A stretch of DNA of 64,000 nt from Rhodococcus jostii NBRC 16295 (GCF_001894825.1 NZ_BCWY01000054.1:1-64000), one strand, 5' to 3'. Numbered from the stretch's first letter, positions 33,450-42,447 are shown. The notes: a model not told the origin generated them from the sequence alone. A program made the numbers and translations.

Positions 33450-34687
33450 GCAGCGAGGGCCGCGCCGGACCTGCGAGGGTCCAGTTCTTCGTAGGGAAGG
33501 GGGGCGTCGGGAAGACGACGCTCGCGGCCGCGACGGCACAGGCGGCAGCACAGGCGGGCAACCGGACCCTCCTCGTCTCGCTGGACCAGGCCCACTCCCT
33601 CGCCGACGTGCTCGGTATCGGCGCCGCCCGGGACGTGGTGTCCGTCACCGACACCCTCGACGTGCTCGAGCTCGACACCCTCTCGTTGCTCGAAGACAGA
33701 TTCCGGAGTCTGGCAGCGGTTCTCGCGGCCGCAGGCACGCACGACCACGGCGCCCAGCTGTCCGCCCTCGAACCGGAGGAACTGACCGGGCTTCCGGGGG
33801 TGCAGGACGTGCTGGGGCTGCGTGAGATCGTGCGATTCGCCACCGAGGGCCGGTACGACGCCGTGGTGGTCGACTGCCCGCCCACCGCGGACAGTCTGCG
33901 TACACTCGCCGCTCCCGCGATGGCCCTCGACTACGTCGAGCGGGTGTGGCCGCAGCACCGCCGGATCGCCGCGCTCCTGGGTTCCGATCCCCGCCTCGTC
34001 ATGTTGGTGACGATGATCGAACAGGTGGTCGCCGGGGTCGGTGAGGTCCGGGACTTGCTCGCGGACCGCGCGAAAACCACTGTGCGACTGGTGACGACAC
34101 CCGAGAGGGTGGTGCTGACGGAGACCCGGCGGATCGTGGCGGCGGCTGCGCTGTCGGGCCTGCGCATCGATGCGATCCTCGTGAACAACCTACTGCCACA
34201 ATTCGATTCGCCGACAGGACACGACGACCCCGGTGTGGCATGGTTGATCAGGCGGCGAGCCCTGCAACAGCGGGTGCTCGCCGAGCTGACCGCCTCCGCG
34301 GGCGCAACGGTGATCCTCTCGGTGACCCGGTCGGTGACGGAGCCGGTAGGGTGGGCCGATCTCGGCGGTATCGCCCGGGAGTTGTATGCCGACGACACGG
34401 ACGCGGTGGCGGTGTTGGGGAAGAACCCACCTGCGGTGCGGGTGGGGCTGGAATCGGGGGCCGGTGTGGATTCTGTGTACACGATGCGGATGTATCTGCC
34501 GCTCGTGAACCCGTCGACCCTCACCTTGGGTCGAGTGGAGGACGACTTGGTGGTGGGAGCCGAAGGGGTGCGCCGTCGCGTCCGCCTCGCGTCGGTCCTG
34601 CGCCGGTGCGTCGTCGCGGGCGCAGAACTCGACGGAAGCGATCTGGTCGTGCGGTTCACGCCCGACCCGCAGGTGTGGCCGGTATGA
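33446..34687 (+). CDS. ArsA/Get3-like anion-transporting ATPase
   Basis: A deviant Walker ATPase of the SIMIBI class, about 413 residues. The P-loop is FFVGKGGVGKTTLAAA, with the catalytic lysines at residues 18 and 23; switch regions DCPPTADSLRTL and VNNLLPQFDS follow. ArsA/Get3 relatives handle tail-anchored proteins or act as arsenite pump motors; no arsB is nearby. The P-loop can only be included if translation starts at CTG 33446, which overlaps the previous stop (CTGA). The first ATG/GTG/TTG in frame (GTG 33608) would delete the P-loop. Mycobacterial position: Rv2184c. Confidence 0.85.
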   Translation: MSSEGRAGPARVQFFVGKGGVGKTTLAAATAQAAAQAGNRTLLVSLDQAHSLADVLGIGAARDVVSVTDTLDVLELDTLSLLEDRFRSLAAVLAAAGTHDHGAQLSALEPEELTGLPGVQDVLGLREIVRFATEGRYDAVVVDCPPTADSLRTLAAPAMALDYVERVWPQHRRIAALLGSDPRLVMLVTMIEQVVAGVGEVRDLLADRAKTTVRLVTTPERVVLTETRRIVAAAALSGLRIDAILVNNLLPQFDSPTGHDDPGVAWLIRRRALQQRVLAELTASAGATVILSVTRSVTEPVGWADLGGIARELYADDTDAVAVLGKNPPAVRVGLESGAGVDSVYTMRMYLPLVNPSTLTLGRVEDDLVVGAEGVRRRVRLASVLRRCVVAGAELDGSDLVVRFTPDPQVWPV

Positions 34688-35094
34688 ACGACGACCACGC
34701 GCAGTTGCTCGCGGAACTGCGGGCGCTGGCCGAGAGCGCCCTGGACCGTCTCGAGCCGATATTGCAGCGCGCCGCGGCGCCGCACGCCCAGGCGGAGGCG
34801 GCAGATGCCCCGCCCGGTGCCGGACAGTGGTCGGGATGCACGTGGTGCCCGGTGTGCGCGCTCGCGGCGCTGATCCGCGGCGAGCAGCACGATCTCGTGA
34901 CCCTCGTCGCCGGTCAGGCATCCGTCCTGATCGCGGTGCTGCGGCAGATCCTCGACGAGCACCGTGTGCACGACACCCCGGGCCCGGACGGGCCCGAGTC
35001 CCCGGAATCCGGCCCGGACGGCGGGGGCGGTACGCCACCCGAACCCGACGGCGGTTCGGCGTTCGAACCGATCTCGGTCACCATCAAGCATTGA
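34684..35094 (+). CDS. Small CxxC protein paired with the ArsA-like ATPase
   Basis: A 136-residue protein matching the position of mycobacterial Rv2183c. It has a helical N terminus (NDDHAQLLAELRALAESA), a central CTWCPVCALAALIRG motif (CxxC followed by a helix, a possible metal or redox site), and a long Pro/Gly/Asp-rich C-terminal tail (about residues 98-125). The ATG overlaps the ATPase stop (ATGA). Co-translation with the ATPase suggests a partner or regulator. Function unknown. Confidence 0.82.
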   Translation: MNDDHAQLLAELRALAESALDRLEPILQRAAAPHAQAEAADAPPGAGQWSGCTWCPVCALAALIRGEQHDLVTLVAGQASVLIAVLRQILDEHRVHDTPGPDGPESPESGPDGGGGTPPEPDGGSAFEPISVTIKH

Positions 35095-35164
35095 GCGTGC
35101 CCGGCGAGGGCCGGATCGTCCGTCTCGTGCACGGCAGCGATCCTGCATGGGCACAATCATCTCC

Positions 35165-36160
35165 ATGAGTACAGGCGCGGGCAGCGAACGGAACGGCAGC
35201 TCGGCACTGACCATCGGCATCGACGTGGGTGGAACAAGCATCCGTGCGTCGGTCGTCGATTCGGCCGGTGAAGTGCTCGACTCGCTGCAGTCGCCGACAC
35301 CGGCGTCGGCGAAGGCCCTCGAGAACGGTCTGGATCGCGCGGTCCGGGAGTTGTCGGCGCGGCACGATGTCGCCGCGGTGGGGCTGGCCGTCGCCGGGTT
35401 CATCACCCCCGACCGCACCACGGTGCGATTCGCGCCGCACCTGCCGTGGGTGGGTGCGCCGGTCGGCAGGGACCTCGGGGAGCGCCTCGGCCTGCCCGTC
35501 ATCCTCGAACACGATGTGAACGCGGCCGCCTGGGCCGAGCACCGGTTCGGTGCGGCGGCGGGCGGGCGGAACGTGGTGATGCTCGCGATCGGCACGGGCA
35601 TCGGCGCGGCGCTCCTCGCGGACGGCCGGTTGTACCGCGGCAGCCACGGCGTCGCACCCGAGCTCGGGCACATCCAGGTGGTCCCCGACGGACGCCCGTG
35701 CGCGTGCGGCAAGCACGGATGCTGGGAGCGGTACTGCAGCGGGACGGCCCTCGTCGACACCGCGATCGAACTCCTGGCGGCGGATCCAGCGACTTCGACC
35801 GTCCTCGCGCGGGAGGTCGCCGTCGATCCTGGTGTCCTGACGGGTCGGCGCATCGCGGGCGCCGCCCAGGACGGAGATCCGCTGGCGCTGGAGACCATGC
35901 GGGACTTCGCCCGGTGGCTGGGGGTCGGACTGGCGCTGATCGGCGACGTGTACGACCCGGATCTCGTCGTGATCGCGGGCGGCGTCGCGAGTTCCTCGCC
36001 GCTGTTCATCGACGAGGCCCGCGAGTACTACGCCGCGCTGACGACGGGTGCCGGGCACCGGCCGCTGGCCCGTATCCGCCCGACCCAGCTGGGGGAGGCG
36101 GCGGGCATGATCGGGGCGGCGGAACTCGCCAGAGCGGTCCTGCCCGATCGGGTAGGTTGA
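35165..36160 (+). CDS. ROK-family sugar kinase (glucokinase-like)
   Basis: A 331-residue ROK kinase that phosphorylates glucose or a related hexose with ATP or polyphosphate. The phosphate loop GIDVGGTSIRASVV, the ILEHDVNAAAWAEHRFG segment, the GTGIGAALL adenosine loop and the zinc motif CACGKHGCWERYCSG are all present. The helix-turn-helix of ROK repressors is absent, so it is an enzyme. ATG at 35165 chosen; ATG at 35147 is possible. The upstream gene is the CxxC protein, 70 bases away. Confidence 0.9.
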   Translation: MSTGAGSERNGSSALTIGIDVGGTSIRASVVDSAGEVLDSLQSPTPASAKALENGLDRAVRELSARHDVAAVGLAVAGFITPDRTTVRFAPHLPWVGAPVGRDLGERLGLPVILEHDVNAAAWAEHRFGAAAGGRNVVMLAIGTGIGAALLADGRLYRGSHGVAPELGHIQVVPDGRPCACGKHGCWERYCSGTALVDTAIELLAADPATSTVLAREVAVDPGVLTGRRIAGAAQDGDPLALETMRDFARWLGVGLALIGDVYDPDLVVIAGGVASSSPLFIDEAREYYAALTTGAGHRPLARIRPTQLGEAAGMIGAAELARAVLPDRVG

Positions 36161-36289
36161 CGCCAGACCTGCCGCTGTAAACCCGCAGATGTGATGCTGT
36201 GCGGAGCGCCCGGCCGTGTGTAGCGGCCCTCACCCACCCGAAGTAGAGTCGACCCGAACGAAGCTTGGGTTGTGAACGGGAGGGACGCC

Positions 36290-37060
36290 ATGTGGTACTG
36301 GCTCTTCAAGTACGTGTTTTTGGGGCCGGTTCTCTGGGGGCTGGGTAGGCCGACCGTGGAGGGTACGGAGAACATTCCGGCCGAGGGCGGAGCCATTTTG
36401 GCGAGTAATCATCAGGCGGTGCTGGATTCGTTCTTCCTGCCGTTGCGGGTGCCGCGGAGAATTACGTTCCTCGCCAAGAGTGAGTACTTCACCGGTACGG
36501 GACTCAAGGGCGCTTTCCAGCGCTGGTTCTTCTCGGTGGTCGGACAGGTGCCGATCGACCGGACGGGCGCCGACGCCGCACAGGACGCACTGAACGCCGG
36601 ACTGCGCGTGCTCTCACAGGGCAAGCTGCTCGGCATCTACCCGGAGGGCACCCGGTCGCCCGACGGTCGCCTCTACAAGGGGAAGACCGGCCTCGCGCGG
36701 ATGGCGCTCGAATCCGGTGTGAAGGTCATCCCCGTCGCGATGATCGGAACGGAGAAGGTCAACCCGATCGGCTCCCGCGTGTGGCGTCCCGCGAAGGTCA
36801 CCATCCGCGTCGGCGAGCCGATCGACTTCTCGCGCTTCGAGGGGATGGGAGGCAACCGGTTCGTCGAGCGGGCCGTCACCGACGAGGTGATGTACAAGCT
36901 CATGAAGCTGTCGGGGCAGGAATACGTCGACATCTACGCGGCCACGCTGAAGAAGAAGGCACCCGCCGCCGACGCCTCCGCACCGACTGCGGTGGCCGAC
37001 GTGGCAGCGGAGAGCGACGCCACCAACGTCACGCGACTGCCCGACACGCGGGCGAGCTGA
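36290..37060 (+). CDS. 1-acylglycerol-3-phosphate acyltransferase (PlsC family)
   Basis: A 256-residue LPLAT-fold acyltransferase of membrane lipid synthesis, matching mycobacterial Rv2182c. Motif I is NHQAVLDSFF (the H and D four residues apart form the catalytic pair), motif II covers FFSVVGQVPIDRTG, and motif III is YPEGTRSPDGRLYKGKTG. The N-terminal hydrophobic stretch (MWYWLFKYVFLGPVLWGLG) probably anchors it. The C-terminal tail is Ala/Thr-rich. It converges on the GT87 gene with a 12-base gap and no terminator. Confidence 0.92.
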   Translation: MWYWLFKYVFLGPVLWGLGRPTVEGTENIPAEGGAILASNHQAVLDSFFLPLRVPRRITFLAKSEYFTGTGLKGAFQRWFFSVVGQVPIDRTGADAAQDALNAGLRVLSQGKLLGIYPEGTRSPDGRLYKGKTGLARMALESGVKVIPVAMIGTEKVNPIGSRVWRPAKVTIRVGEPIDFSRFEGMGGNRFVERAVTDEVMYKLMKLSGQEYVDIYAATLKKKAPAADASAPTAVADVAAESDATNVTRLPDTRAS

Positions 37061-37072
37061 CGCAGCGACCAC

Positions 37073-38395
37073 TCAGCCGACGGGGACGGTGAGATCGTCG
37101 GAGGTCTCCGACCGATCGTCCTCGTCGGACCGAGCGGGGCCGGTGCGGAACGCGGCGATCGCGACCAGCACCACGGCGAGTCCCCACCACACGTACGACG
37201 ACGCGAGGAACTGGTCCCACAGATTCCAGTGGGTGCCACTCCAGCGGCCCACTCCGAGTTTCCAGTGTGCGGCGAGTCTGATGACGACGACGCCGGCCAC
37301 GGCGGTGACCGCCAGCGCGATGCTCCGGCGCCGGTAGGCGAGGATCCCGAGCACGAGGACGACCGGTACCGCCCACACCCAGTGGTGCGACCAGGACACG
37401 GGGGAGACGAGCAGTCCGAGAACGGCATTGAGGCCCAGCGCGAGCGCGGTCTCGCCGGAGCGCAGTGCCCGGACCATCGCGAGAACCACGAGTCCGAGCA
37501 CCACGACGCTCAGCAGCAACCAGATCGGGGTGCGTGCCGCGTCGCTCACGCCGAGCCGGGCCAGCACACCGGTGATGCTCTGGTTGGCGGGATAGGCGGG
37601 AGTGCCGATCCGATCGGAGTCGAAGAGGGTCTGCGTCCAGTACGTGAGGGAGTCCTTCCACGTCGCGATCGCGCCCACCGCGCTGAAGGCCACGAAGCTG
37701 ACCGCGGTCACGACTGCGGAGCGGAAGTCCTTGCGCACCAGGAAGAACAGAATGAACACTGCCGGCGTCAGCTTGATCGCCGCCGCGAGGCCGATCAGCA
37801 CGCCGCGGGGCCACGGCGTCTTCTTCGGAAGGCAGTCCGCCGCGACCAGCAGCATCAGCAGGATGTTGATCTGCCCGTAGTCCAGAGTCGACGACACGGG
37901 TTCGAGGGCCAGAGCCACCGCGAGCGCACCGAGTGCGGTCCACACCAACGTGGTGCGGGGGGCGATACCCAGCGAGTCGAGGGTGACGACGAGCACCCCG
38001 AACAGGGCGATCAACGACAACACCGTCACGACGATCCCGGCCGTCGCCAGCGACACCGTCGACAACGGGCTGAAGACGACGGCGGCGAGCGGCGGGTACG
38101 TGAACGGCAGGAAGTTGCCCATCTGGGTGGCCGGCATCGACCCGTACAGGGTCGGACCGTGCAAAAACACCGCACCGCCCAGGCGATAGACGTCCAGATC
38201 CAGCCGGTAGTAGCTGCCGAAGGCTCGCAGACCGGGCAGTCCGAGCAGGTTGTACGCGAATCCGACGGCGAGACCGGCGAGCACGAGGACGCGGAGCACG
38301 AGACCTCCGGCGCGCAGATGCAGGGGCACCTGCGGGGGGTCGAACGGGTCCGCGTCTGCGGCGGCGGACTGTCGACCGTCGGAGGTTGCGCTCAC
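37073..38395 (-). CDS. Polyprenyl-phosphomannose-dependent alpha-1,2-mannosyltransferase (GT87)
   Basis: A membrane glycosyltransferase of 440 residues with about ten or more hydrophobic helices, matching Rv2181 (MptC), which adds alpha-1,2-mannose branches to lipomannan and lipoarabinomannan outside the membrane. The acidic loop after the first helix (YYRLDLDVYRLGGAV) is the expected catalytic GT-C site, and an FTYPPLAAVVF loop follows. The GTG at 38395 is chosen because AAGGAGG lies five bases upstream; the GTG at 38410 overlaps that site. Charged C-terminal tail. Confidence 0.9.
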   Translation of the reverse strand: MSATSDGRQSAAADADPFDPPQVPLHLRAGGLVLRVLVLAGLAVGFAYNLLGLPGLRAFGSYYRLDLDVYRLGGAVFLHGPTLYGSMPATQMGNFLPFTYPPLAAVVFSPLSTVSLATAGIVVTVLSLIALFGVLVVTLDSLGIAPRTTLVWTALGALAVALALEPVSSTLDYGQINILLMLLVAADCLPKKTPWPRGVLIGLAAAIKLTPAVFILFFLVRKDFRSAVVTAVSFVAFSAVGAIATWKDSLTYWTQTLFDSDRIGTPAYPANQSITGVLARLGVSDAARTPIWLLLSVVVLGLVVLAMVRALRSGETALALGLNAVLGLLVSPVSWSHHWVWAVPVVLVLGILAYRRRSIALAVTAVAGVVVIRLAAHWKLGVGRWSGTHWNLWDQFLASSYVWWGLAVVLVAIAAFRTGPARSDEDDRSETSDDLTVPVG

Positions 38396-38450
38396 CAAGG
38401 CCTCCTTCACGAGGTAGGGGTGGATCAGGTCGACGCCGACGGGTGAGGCA

Positions 38451-38456
38451 TAGTTT
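38451..38456 (+). promoter_or_regulatory. -10 box TAGTTT, leaderless
   Basis: TAGTTT, six bases before the GTG of the DEDD exonuclease gene. Confidence 0.45.
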
Positions 38457-38462
38457 GCGGGC

Positions 38463-38954
38463 GTGCGTTACTTCTACGACTGCGAGTTCATCGAGGATGG
38501 TCGCACGATCGACCTGGTGTCGATCGGGGTGGTCGCGGAGGACGGACGTGAATTCTACGCGGTGTCCACCGAGTTCGACCGCGAGCGCGCGGGCAAGTGG
38601 GTGCGCCGGAACGTGCTGCCGAAGCTGCCGCAGCCGTCGTCGCCACTCTGGAAGAGTCGAGCCCGCATCCGCGACGACCTCTACGCGTTCCTGATTCCCC
38701 GGCCCGGCATCGTCCCCGAGCTGTGGGCCTGGGTGGCCGCCTACGATCACGTCGCCCTCTGCCAGCTGTGGGGCGACATGACGGAGCTCCCGCAGTCGCT
38801 GCCCCGGTACACGCGCGAACTGCGCCAGTACTGGGAGGAACACGGCAGCCCGGCGCTCCCACCTGCACCGGACGACGCTCACGACGCCCTCGCGGACGCC
38901 CGGCACAACCTGGCGAAATTCGAGGCAGTTCGGGCGGCGCGGTCACTCCGGTGA
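38463..38954 (+). CDS. 3'-5' exoribonuclease, Rv2179c family
   Basis: A 163-residue RNase T-like exonuclease. The first acidic pair is in RYFYDCEFIEDGRTIDL at the very N terminus, the middle acidic residue in WAWVAAYDHVALCQLWG, and the last motif is DDAHDALADARHNL. The family (founded on Rv2179c) degrades RNA 3' overhangs in vitro. The GTG start directly precedes the motif. It lies ahead of aroG but each gene has its own -10 box. Confidence 0.9.
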   Translation: MRYFYDCEFIEDGRTIDLVSIGVVAEDGREFYAVSTEFDRERAGKWVRRNVLPKLPQPSSPLWKSRARIRDDLYAFLIPRPGIVPELWAWVAAYDHVALCQLWGDMTELPQSLPRYTRELRQYWEEHGSPALPPAPDDAHDALADARHNLAKFEAVRAARSLR

Positions 38955-38984
38955 CCTGACTCGCCATCGCTCGTGTCGAGCGAA

Positions 38985-38990
38985 TATCCT
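38985..38990 (+). promoter_or_regulatory. -10 box TATCCT, leaderless aroG
   Basis: TATCCT, six bases before the aroG GTG. A nearby ATG at 38993 is in another frame. Confidence 0.5.
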
Positions 38991-38996
38991 GTATGA

Positions 38997-40382
38997 GTGA
39001 ACTGGACTGTCGACGTGCCGATCGACCGCTTGCCCGAACTCCCGCCGCTGCCCACCGAGATGCGCGAGCAACTCGACGCAGCGCTGGCCAAGCCCGCTGC
39101 GCAGCAGCCGCAGTGGCCCGAGGGGCAGGCCGCCGCCATGCGGACCGTCCTCGAGAGCGTGCCACCGATCACGGTGGCCAGCGAGGTCGTGGCCCTGCAG
39201 GCGAAGCTGGCCCAGGTGGCGCGGGGCGAGGCGTTCCTGCTCCAGGGCGGTGACTGCGCCGAGACGTTCGCCGACAACACCGAGCCGCACATCAAGGGCA
39301 ACATCCGCACGCTGCTGCAGATGGCCGTCGTCCTGACCTACGGTGCGAGCCTGCCCGTCGTCAAGGTCGCCCGTATCGCCGGTCAGTACGCCAAGCCGCG
39401 GTCGTCGAACGTCGACGCCCTCGGGTTGCAGTCGTACCGCGGCGACATGATCAACTCCCTCGTCGCCGACGAGGCCGTGCGCGCCCACGACCCGTCGCGG
39501 CTCGTCCGGGCCTACGCCAACGCCAGCGCGGCGATGAACCTGGTCCGCGCGCTCACCGGTGCGGGCATGGCCGACCTGCACAAGGTGCACGACTGGAACC
39601 GCGAGTTCGTGTCGTCGTCGCCGGCCGGTGCCCGGTACGAGGCGCTTGCCGCGGAAATCGACCGTGGCCTGCAGTTCATGAACGCCTGCGGAGTCACCGA
39701 CCCGAGCCTGCAGCAGGCGCAGATCTTCGCCAGCCACGAGGCACTCGTCCTCGACTACGAGCGCGCGATGCTGCGCCTCGACAACGACGACGATCACCCC
39801 AAGCTGTACGACCTGTCGGCGCACTTCCTGTGGATCGGCGACCGCACCCGTCAGCTCGACGGCGCGCACATCGCGTTCGCCGAACTCGTGTCGAACCCGA
39901 TCGGTCTGAAGATCGGACCCAGCACCACGCCGGAGATGGCCGTCGAGTACGTCGAACGTCTCGACCCCACCAACAAGCCGGGCCGACTCACCCTGATCTC
40001 GCGGATGGGCAACAACAAGGTGCGCGACATGCTGCCGCCCATCATCGAGAAGGTCCAGGCCACCGGACACCAGGTCATCTGGCAGTGCGACCCGATGCAC
40101 GGCAACACGCACGAGGCGTCCACCGGCTACAAGACCCGCCACTTCGACCGCATCGTCGACGAGGTCCAGGGATTCTTCGAGGTCCACAACGGTCTGGGCA
40201 CCTACCCGGGCGGCATCCACGTCGAACTCACCGGTGAGAACGTCACCGAATGCCTCGGCGGCGCACAGGACATCTCCGACCTCGACCTGTCCGGCCGGTA
40301 CGAGACCGCCTGCGACCCGCGTCTGAACACCCAGCAGTCGCTGGAACTGGCGTTCCTCGTCGCGGAGATGCTGCGCGGCTGA
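38997..40382 (+). CDS. aroG: Class II DAHP synthase
   Basis: First enzyme of the shikimate pathway: PEP plus erythrose 4-phosphate gives DAHP. It has 461 residues, the plant/actinobacterial type II form. Metal and substrate segments include LLQGGDCAETFADN, KVARIAGQYAKPRSS, HFLWIGDRTRQLDGAH and CDPMHGNT. In mycobacteria the type II enzyme is feedback-regulated by aromatic amino acids and forms a complex with chorismate mutase; no chorismate mutase gene is in this window. The GTG start encodes MNWTVDVPIDR. Followed by a hairpin shared with pknL. Confidence 0.96.
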   Translation: MNWTVDVPIDRLPELPPLPTEMREQLDAALAKPAAQQPQWPEGQAAAMRTVLESVPPITVASEVVALQAKLAQVARGEAFLLQGGDCAETFADNTEPHIKGNIRTLLQMAVVLTYGASLPVVKVARIAGQYAKPRSSNVDALGLQSYRGDMINSLVADEAVRAHDPSRLVRAYANASAAMNLVRALTGAGMADLHKVHDWNREFVSSSPAGARYEALAAEIDRGLQFMNACGVTDPSLQQAQIFASHEALVLDYERAMLRLDNDDDHPKLYDLSAHFLWIGDRTRQLDGAHIAFAELVSNPIGLKIGPSTTPEMAVEYVERLDPTNKPGRLTLISRMGNNKVRDMLPPIIEKVQATGHQVIWQCDPMHGNTHEASTGYKTRHFDRIVDEVQGFFEVHNGLGTYPGGIHVELTGENVTECLGGAQDISDLDLSGRYETACDPRLNTQQSLELAFLVAEMLRG

Positions 40383-40405
40383 TCGGGCGTACATTCAGGG
40401 GAAGG

Positions 40406-40441
40406 CTCACTGCCCTGCACCTGCGGGGTCAGGGCAGTGAG
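40406..40441. terminator. Hairpin terminator between aroG and pknL
   Basis: A perfect 12-bp inverted repeat (40406-40417 with 40430-40441). It includes the pknL stop codon and last codons, so it lies partly inside the gene. Probably bidirectional. Confidence 0.75.
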
Positions 40442-42447
40442 ACCAGGGTGACTGTGCTCCCGGGCTTCACGAGGTCGCCGCTCCCCGGATTCTGACCGAT
40501 CACGAACGAGCGGTCCGTGTCGGTGACCTGACGCACCTTCACGTCGAGCCCGAGTCGGCTCAATTCGTCTCGCGCCGATCCGACCGTCCGGCCCAGCATG
40601 GACGGCAACCGCACCGCATTCGACACACTCAGCGTCACGCTGGTGCCGGCGTTGACCCGGGTGCCCGACTTCGGGTCGGTGGCGATCGCGTCACCGGCCA
40701 CCACGGTGCGGTCGAAATCGGTGGTGATGTCCTGCACCACGATGCCCACCGCCTCGAGGGACGCGCGCGCCTCGGCCTCCGACATCCCCTTCACGTCGGG
40801 AACGTCCACCGGCGGTGCACCTTTGCTGACGATCAACTTGACCGCGGATCCCGTCGCGAGCTCCGTGCCCGGGGCCGGGTCGAGCGCAGCCACCGCACCG
40901 ATCGGGACCTTCGCGCTGAACGCCTGACCGCCGTCGACCGGTGTGAACGTGCGGTTCCGCAGCTCCTGCTCGATCCCTGCGCGCTCGCCGCCCGCGGGCA
41001 GGGGCGGGACGGTCGGTCGGCCCAGGGAGACGAGAAGAGCCACCGTGCCGTCACGGGCAATCCGGGAACCGCCGGTGGGATCGGTGCCCAGCACCGTGTC
41101 GAGCGCCGCGGTGTCGGAGTACTGCCCGCGGATCTCCGTCGACAGTCCGGCGGCTTCGAGAGCCGTCACCGCGGCACCGCGATCGAGGCCGTCGGTGGTC
41201 GGGACGGCGGTGTACCGGCCCGAACCCATCCACCAGCCGCCGACCCCCACCGCCACGGCGAGCATCAGGATCACGAGCAGCCACACGATGGTGGTCCGGC
41301 GCGACCGCTGCCGTTCGGCGGCGAAATCGGGGTAGCGGTAGCCGTCGTCGGGCCCGTCCTCCACGGCGAAGGGCGGTTCGTTCATCGGCGGGCGCGGCGT
41401 CTGGGTGGTGACGACCCGGGTGTGCTGGACACCGGGCTGTGCGGGCAGCGGGCTGGGAGGCGACAGCGGCGCGGCCGGGTGCAGGTGCACCGTGGGCGGT
41501 GCGACCGGGCTCGCCGGCGCGCCCAGGGGAGGTGCGCTCGCGGCGGCCGCGGCACTCAGATGCTGCGCCGAGCGCCTCGGGGCAGGCACCCGGTAGGTAG
41601 GTAGGTCGAGCGCCGCCGCGATGCCACGCAACGCCGAGCCCATCTGCTCGGCGTTGGCGAAGCGGTGCGACGGTTCCCGGTGGGTGGCCTCGGCGACGAG
41701 TTCGTCGAACTCGGGCGGGACGCCGGCAATGAACGAACCCGGCCTCGGAACGTCCTGGTTGATCCGCTGATACGCGACGGACAGCGAGGTGTCACCGGTG
41801 AACGGGGTCCGCCCGGTGAGGAGCTCGAACAGCAGGACACCGGTGGAGTAGACGTCGCTGCGGGTGTCCGCGACCCCGGACGTCACCTGCTCCGGTGACA
41901 GGTACGCCGCCGTGCCCAGAATCACACTGTTCGAGGTGGTGGTCGACGCCGCAGCGGCCCGCACCAGACCGAAGTCGGCGATCTTCACCTCGCCGCCATC
42001 GGAGATCAGAATGTTCTCGGGTTTGACGTCGCGGTGCACGAGACCCGCCCGGTGGGCGACGGCGAGAGCGTCGAGAACCGGGCCCGCGACCGCGGCCACC
42101 GCATGCGGGGGCATCGGCCCGCGCTCCCGCAGGAGTTCGCGAAGCGTTCCACCGTCGACGAGTTCCATGACCAGGAACGCATGGTCGCCGTCGTGCCCCT
42201 GGTCGTAGACGGCGACGAGCGAGGGATGCTTGAGTCGCGCCACCGAGCGGGCCTCGAACTCGAACCGCGAGACGAACGCGGGATCGGCCGCGAACTGCGG
42301 ATCCATCACCTTGATGGCCACCGGACGGTCGAGACGCGTGTCGAGCCCCCGGTAGACGGTGGACATGCCGCCACGCGCGATCGTGGCATCCACCCGATAG
42401 CGCCGGTCGAGCAGCTCGCCGATCAAACGTTGACCTCCATCGTGCAC
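40429..42447 (-). CDS. pknL: Serine/threonine protein kinase PknL with PASTA repeats
   Basis: A transmembrane Hanks-type kinase of about 672 residues. The kinase domain has ARGGMSTVYRG, VAIKVMDP, HRDVKPENILIS and IADFGLV, with a possible activation loop rich in Thr/Ser (ASTTTSNSV). A Pro/Ala-rich linker leads to one helix (TTIVWLLVILMLAVAVGVGG) and then four PASTA repeats, which bind muropeptides or lipid II in relatives. The GTG at 42447 is used; TTG at 42426 has a better ribosome site (GGAGGT, six bases). Mycobacterial PknL, as I recall it, lacks PASTA repeats. Divergent from its presumed substrate gene. Confidence 0.93.
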   Translation of the reverse strand: MHDGGQRLIGELLDRRYRVDATIARGGMSTVYRGLDTRLDRPVAIKVMDPQFAADPAFVSRFEFEARSVARLKHPSLVAVYDQGHDGDHAFLVMELVDGGTLRELLRERGPMPPHAVAAVAGPVLDALAVAHRAGLVHRDVKPENILISDGGEVKIADFGLVRAAAASTTTSNSVILGTAAYLSPEQVTSGVADTRSDVYSTGVLLFELLTGRTPFTGDTSLSVAYQRINQDVPRPGSFIAGVPPEFDELVAEATHREPSHRFANAEQMGSALRGIAAALDLPTYRVPAPRRSAQHLSAAAAASAPPLGAPASPVAPPTVHLHPAAPLSPPSPLPAQPGVQHTRVVTTQTPRPPMNEPPFAVEDGPDDGYRYPDFAAERQRSRRTTIVWLLVILMLAVAVGVGGWWMGSGRYTAVPTTDGLDRGAAVTALEAAGLSTEIRGQYSDTAALDTVLGTDPTGGSRIARDGTVALLVSLGRPTVPPLPAGGERAGIEQELRNRTFTPVDGGQAFSAKVPIGAVAALDPAPGTELATGSAVKLIVSKGAPPVDVPDVKGMSEAEARASLEAVGIVVQDITTDFDRTVVAGDAIATDPKSGTRVNAGTSVTLSVSNAVRLPSMLGRTVGSARDELSRLGLDVKVRQVTDTDRSFVIGQNPGSGDLVKPGSTVTLVSLP

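Noticed and set aside
33931..36009. Minus-strand open frame of nearly 700 codons
   Set aside because: Antisense to the ATPase, CxxC and ROK genes, which have intact motifs and overlapping starts and stops.
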